A stretch of DNA of 64,000 nt from Symbiodinium natans (Eukaryota > Sar > Dinophyceae > Suessiales > Symbiodiniaceae): assembly GCA_905221605.1 (NCBI GenBank), contig CAJNDS010000635.1, positions 743,528-807,527 on the forward strand, given 5' to 3'. The notes beneath the pieces are model-generated. The model made no database searches, had not been told where the DNA came from, and worked only from the letters and a program-made list of their open reading frames with translations. Position numbers and translations under genes: made by a program. Positions within the stretch are counted from its first letter, which is position 1. Every line of letters begins with the position of its first letter. Positions 63,101 through 64,000 of the stretch are shown piece after piece.

Positions 63101-63508
63101 TGCCTGCAGGCACCGATGAGAACGCCCGACAGAACGACATCTATCGCTACGATGTTCGCCACAAGTGCGCCTTGTGCACATGAATGTAAGGTGCATGCTA
63201 CAAGCTTCCGCTCGCGATTCTTAGGACATGGGCTTGCATCGAGCCGGTGACGGGCAGTCCGCCTTCGGCACGATCTGGTTCCAAGGCGGGCATGTTGCTG
63301 GCAGTCGCCGCAAGCGCTATGCCCCTGGAGGGGAGATGTTCAGGTTGTCTCTATTGATTGGCAGCTGGCTCAGGCAGTGGTGTGCCGCGACAGTATTTTC
63401 TTCTTCGGCGGCTACACGAAGAAGGAGAGATCAACAAAAAGTCAGAAGAGAGAGGGAACGCAGACACTCGAAGCACTTCGGTGCGGCCGCCTCCAGGGGA
63501 CTGTACTC

Positions 63509-63594
<86 letters not shown>

Positions 63595-64000
63595 GGGAGA
63601 AGGAAAGAAAGAAAGAGAGAGGGGAGGGGAGGGGGAGAAGAGGGGGAGGGGAGGGAGAGAGGAGGGGGAGAGACTGCGCCGGAAGATCAGTTTGGAGCTA
63701 ACCATGCAACACTAGCTCAGCAAAGACATCGTACAAAGGCCGCATATTCCATACCACACTGTCTGTGTCTGTGTCTCTCCCTCTCCCTCTCCCTCTCCCT
63801 CTCCCTCTCCCACTCCCTCTCCCTCTCCCTCTCCCTCCTAGTTCCAATTTCATGAGTTCCGCGTAGTGCTTCTTGCATCGCATTGTTGCAAGCTCCAGCT
63901 GCCGAGGGCTAGGTTGTCAGGGAAATGGGCCCCCTGAGCTTCGTCGGACTCGAATAGAATTGACTGCCACAACTCCAGGATGGGGACTACTTCAACGATT
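63100..64000 (+). CDS. Kelch-repeat protein 2, first exons (runs off window)
   Basis: Plus-strand pieces GTDENARQNDIYRYDVRHK (about 63110-63167), AVVCRDSIFFFGGYTKKER (about 63377-63435) and, at the very end, DGDYFND (63979-63999). Each has a counterpart in Kelch gene 1: GTDGAARQSDVHA at 43.45 kb, AVWFFGGYTKKD at 43.79 kb and EDGDYFNDVYKYD at 50.16 kb, in the same order. This is therefore a tandem paralog with much shorter introns. Microsatellites fill the intervening DNA. The rest lies beyond the window. Confidence 0.65.
63511..63680 (+). repeat. (GA)n purine tract
   Basis: About 50 bases of pure GA dinucleotides, an A-run, more GA, then degenerate GGGGA/GAAAGA purine sequence. The Arg/Glu-repeat frames across it are artefacts. 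Confidence 0.95.
63766..63838 (+). repeat. (CTCCCT)n pyrimidine tract
   Basis: About eleven CTCCCT units on the plus strand, directly before CCTAG. It is the complementary composition to the GA tract 90 bases upstream, so the two could pair. Confidence 0.9.

Noticed and set aside
63228-63855. Arg/Glu-repeat ORFs
   Set aside because: Direct translation of the GA microsatellite.

Overview
The window looks like nuclear DNA of a dinoflagellate (or a close alveolate relative). Three signals point there. An AT-rich block at 37.4-42.7 kb carries a broken mitochondrial cox1 of the alveolate type, inside a mass of inverted repeats. A Ty1/copia retrotransposon at 25.9-35.8 kb carries in both LTRs a 12-base match to the 3' end of the dinoflagellate spliced leader. 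The rest is GC-rich, repeat-rich and intron-rich, and exons are short and far apart. No bacterial operons, rRNA operons, tRNAs or CRISPR arrays were recognised. Species and assembly quality cannot be judged from the sequence alone.

Layout. 1-5.2 kb: no supportable gene; GTT/GCT microsatellites and loose CCTAAA-like words. 5.2-6.3 kb: minus-strand UDP-glycosyltransferase C-terminal region (copy A) next to a helical-repeat ORF. 6.3-13.8 kb: AAGCAAGCTTG-type repeats, a roughly 31-copy 42-bp minisatellite (8.52-9.78 kb) and a possible minus-strand WD40-like/coiled-coil gene (11.7-12.9 kb). 13.8-16.9 kb: damaged second copy of the glycosyltransferase/helical-repeat region, split by about 1.5 kb of poly-G, TTCGAAG-palindrome and splice-site-like tandem repeats.

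17.3-21.1 kb: a LINE-type endonuclease ORF cut off by the poly(A) end of a reverse-oriented retroelement (called R1 here), with a second R1 copy directly behind it; a third R1 copy lies at 35.9-37.36 kb on the plus strand. 21.4-25.9 kb: a minus-strand cluster of three coding segments headed by a superfamily-1 helicase-like protein whose N-terminus is replaced by LTR sequence. 25.86-35.75 kb: an almost complete young copia element (LTR-PBS-gag-pol-PPT-LTR). Its pol is intact, its gag is frameshifted, and an unrecognised tail of about 590 residues follows RNase H.

37.4-42.7 kb: mitochondrial-like block with cox1 pieces, a possible LSU rRNA piece, hairpins and a 2.1-kb telomere-like repeat field bounded by a 34-bp inverted repeat. 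43.3-52.5 kb: exons of a Kelch-repeat gene separated by long introns. 53.7-54.8 kb: AlkB-like 2-oxoglutarate/Fe(II) oxygenase. 58.9-59.5 kb: unknown ORF. 60.3-62.4 kb: armadillo-like repeat protein. 63.1-64 kb: start of a second Kelch gene resembling the first. The genes from 43 kb onward all read on the plus strand, in keeping with the unidirectional gene arrays of dinoflagellates.
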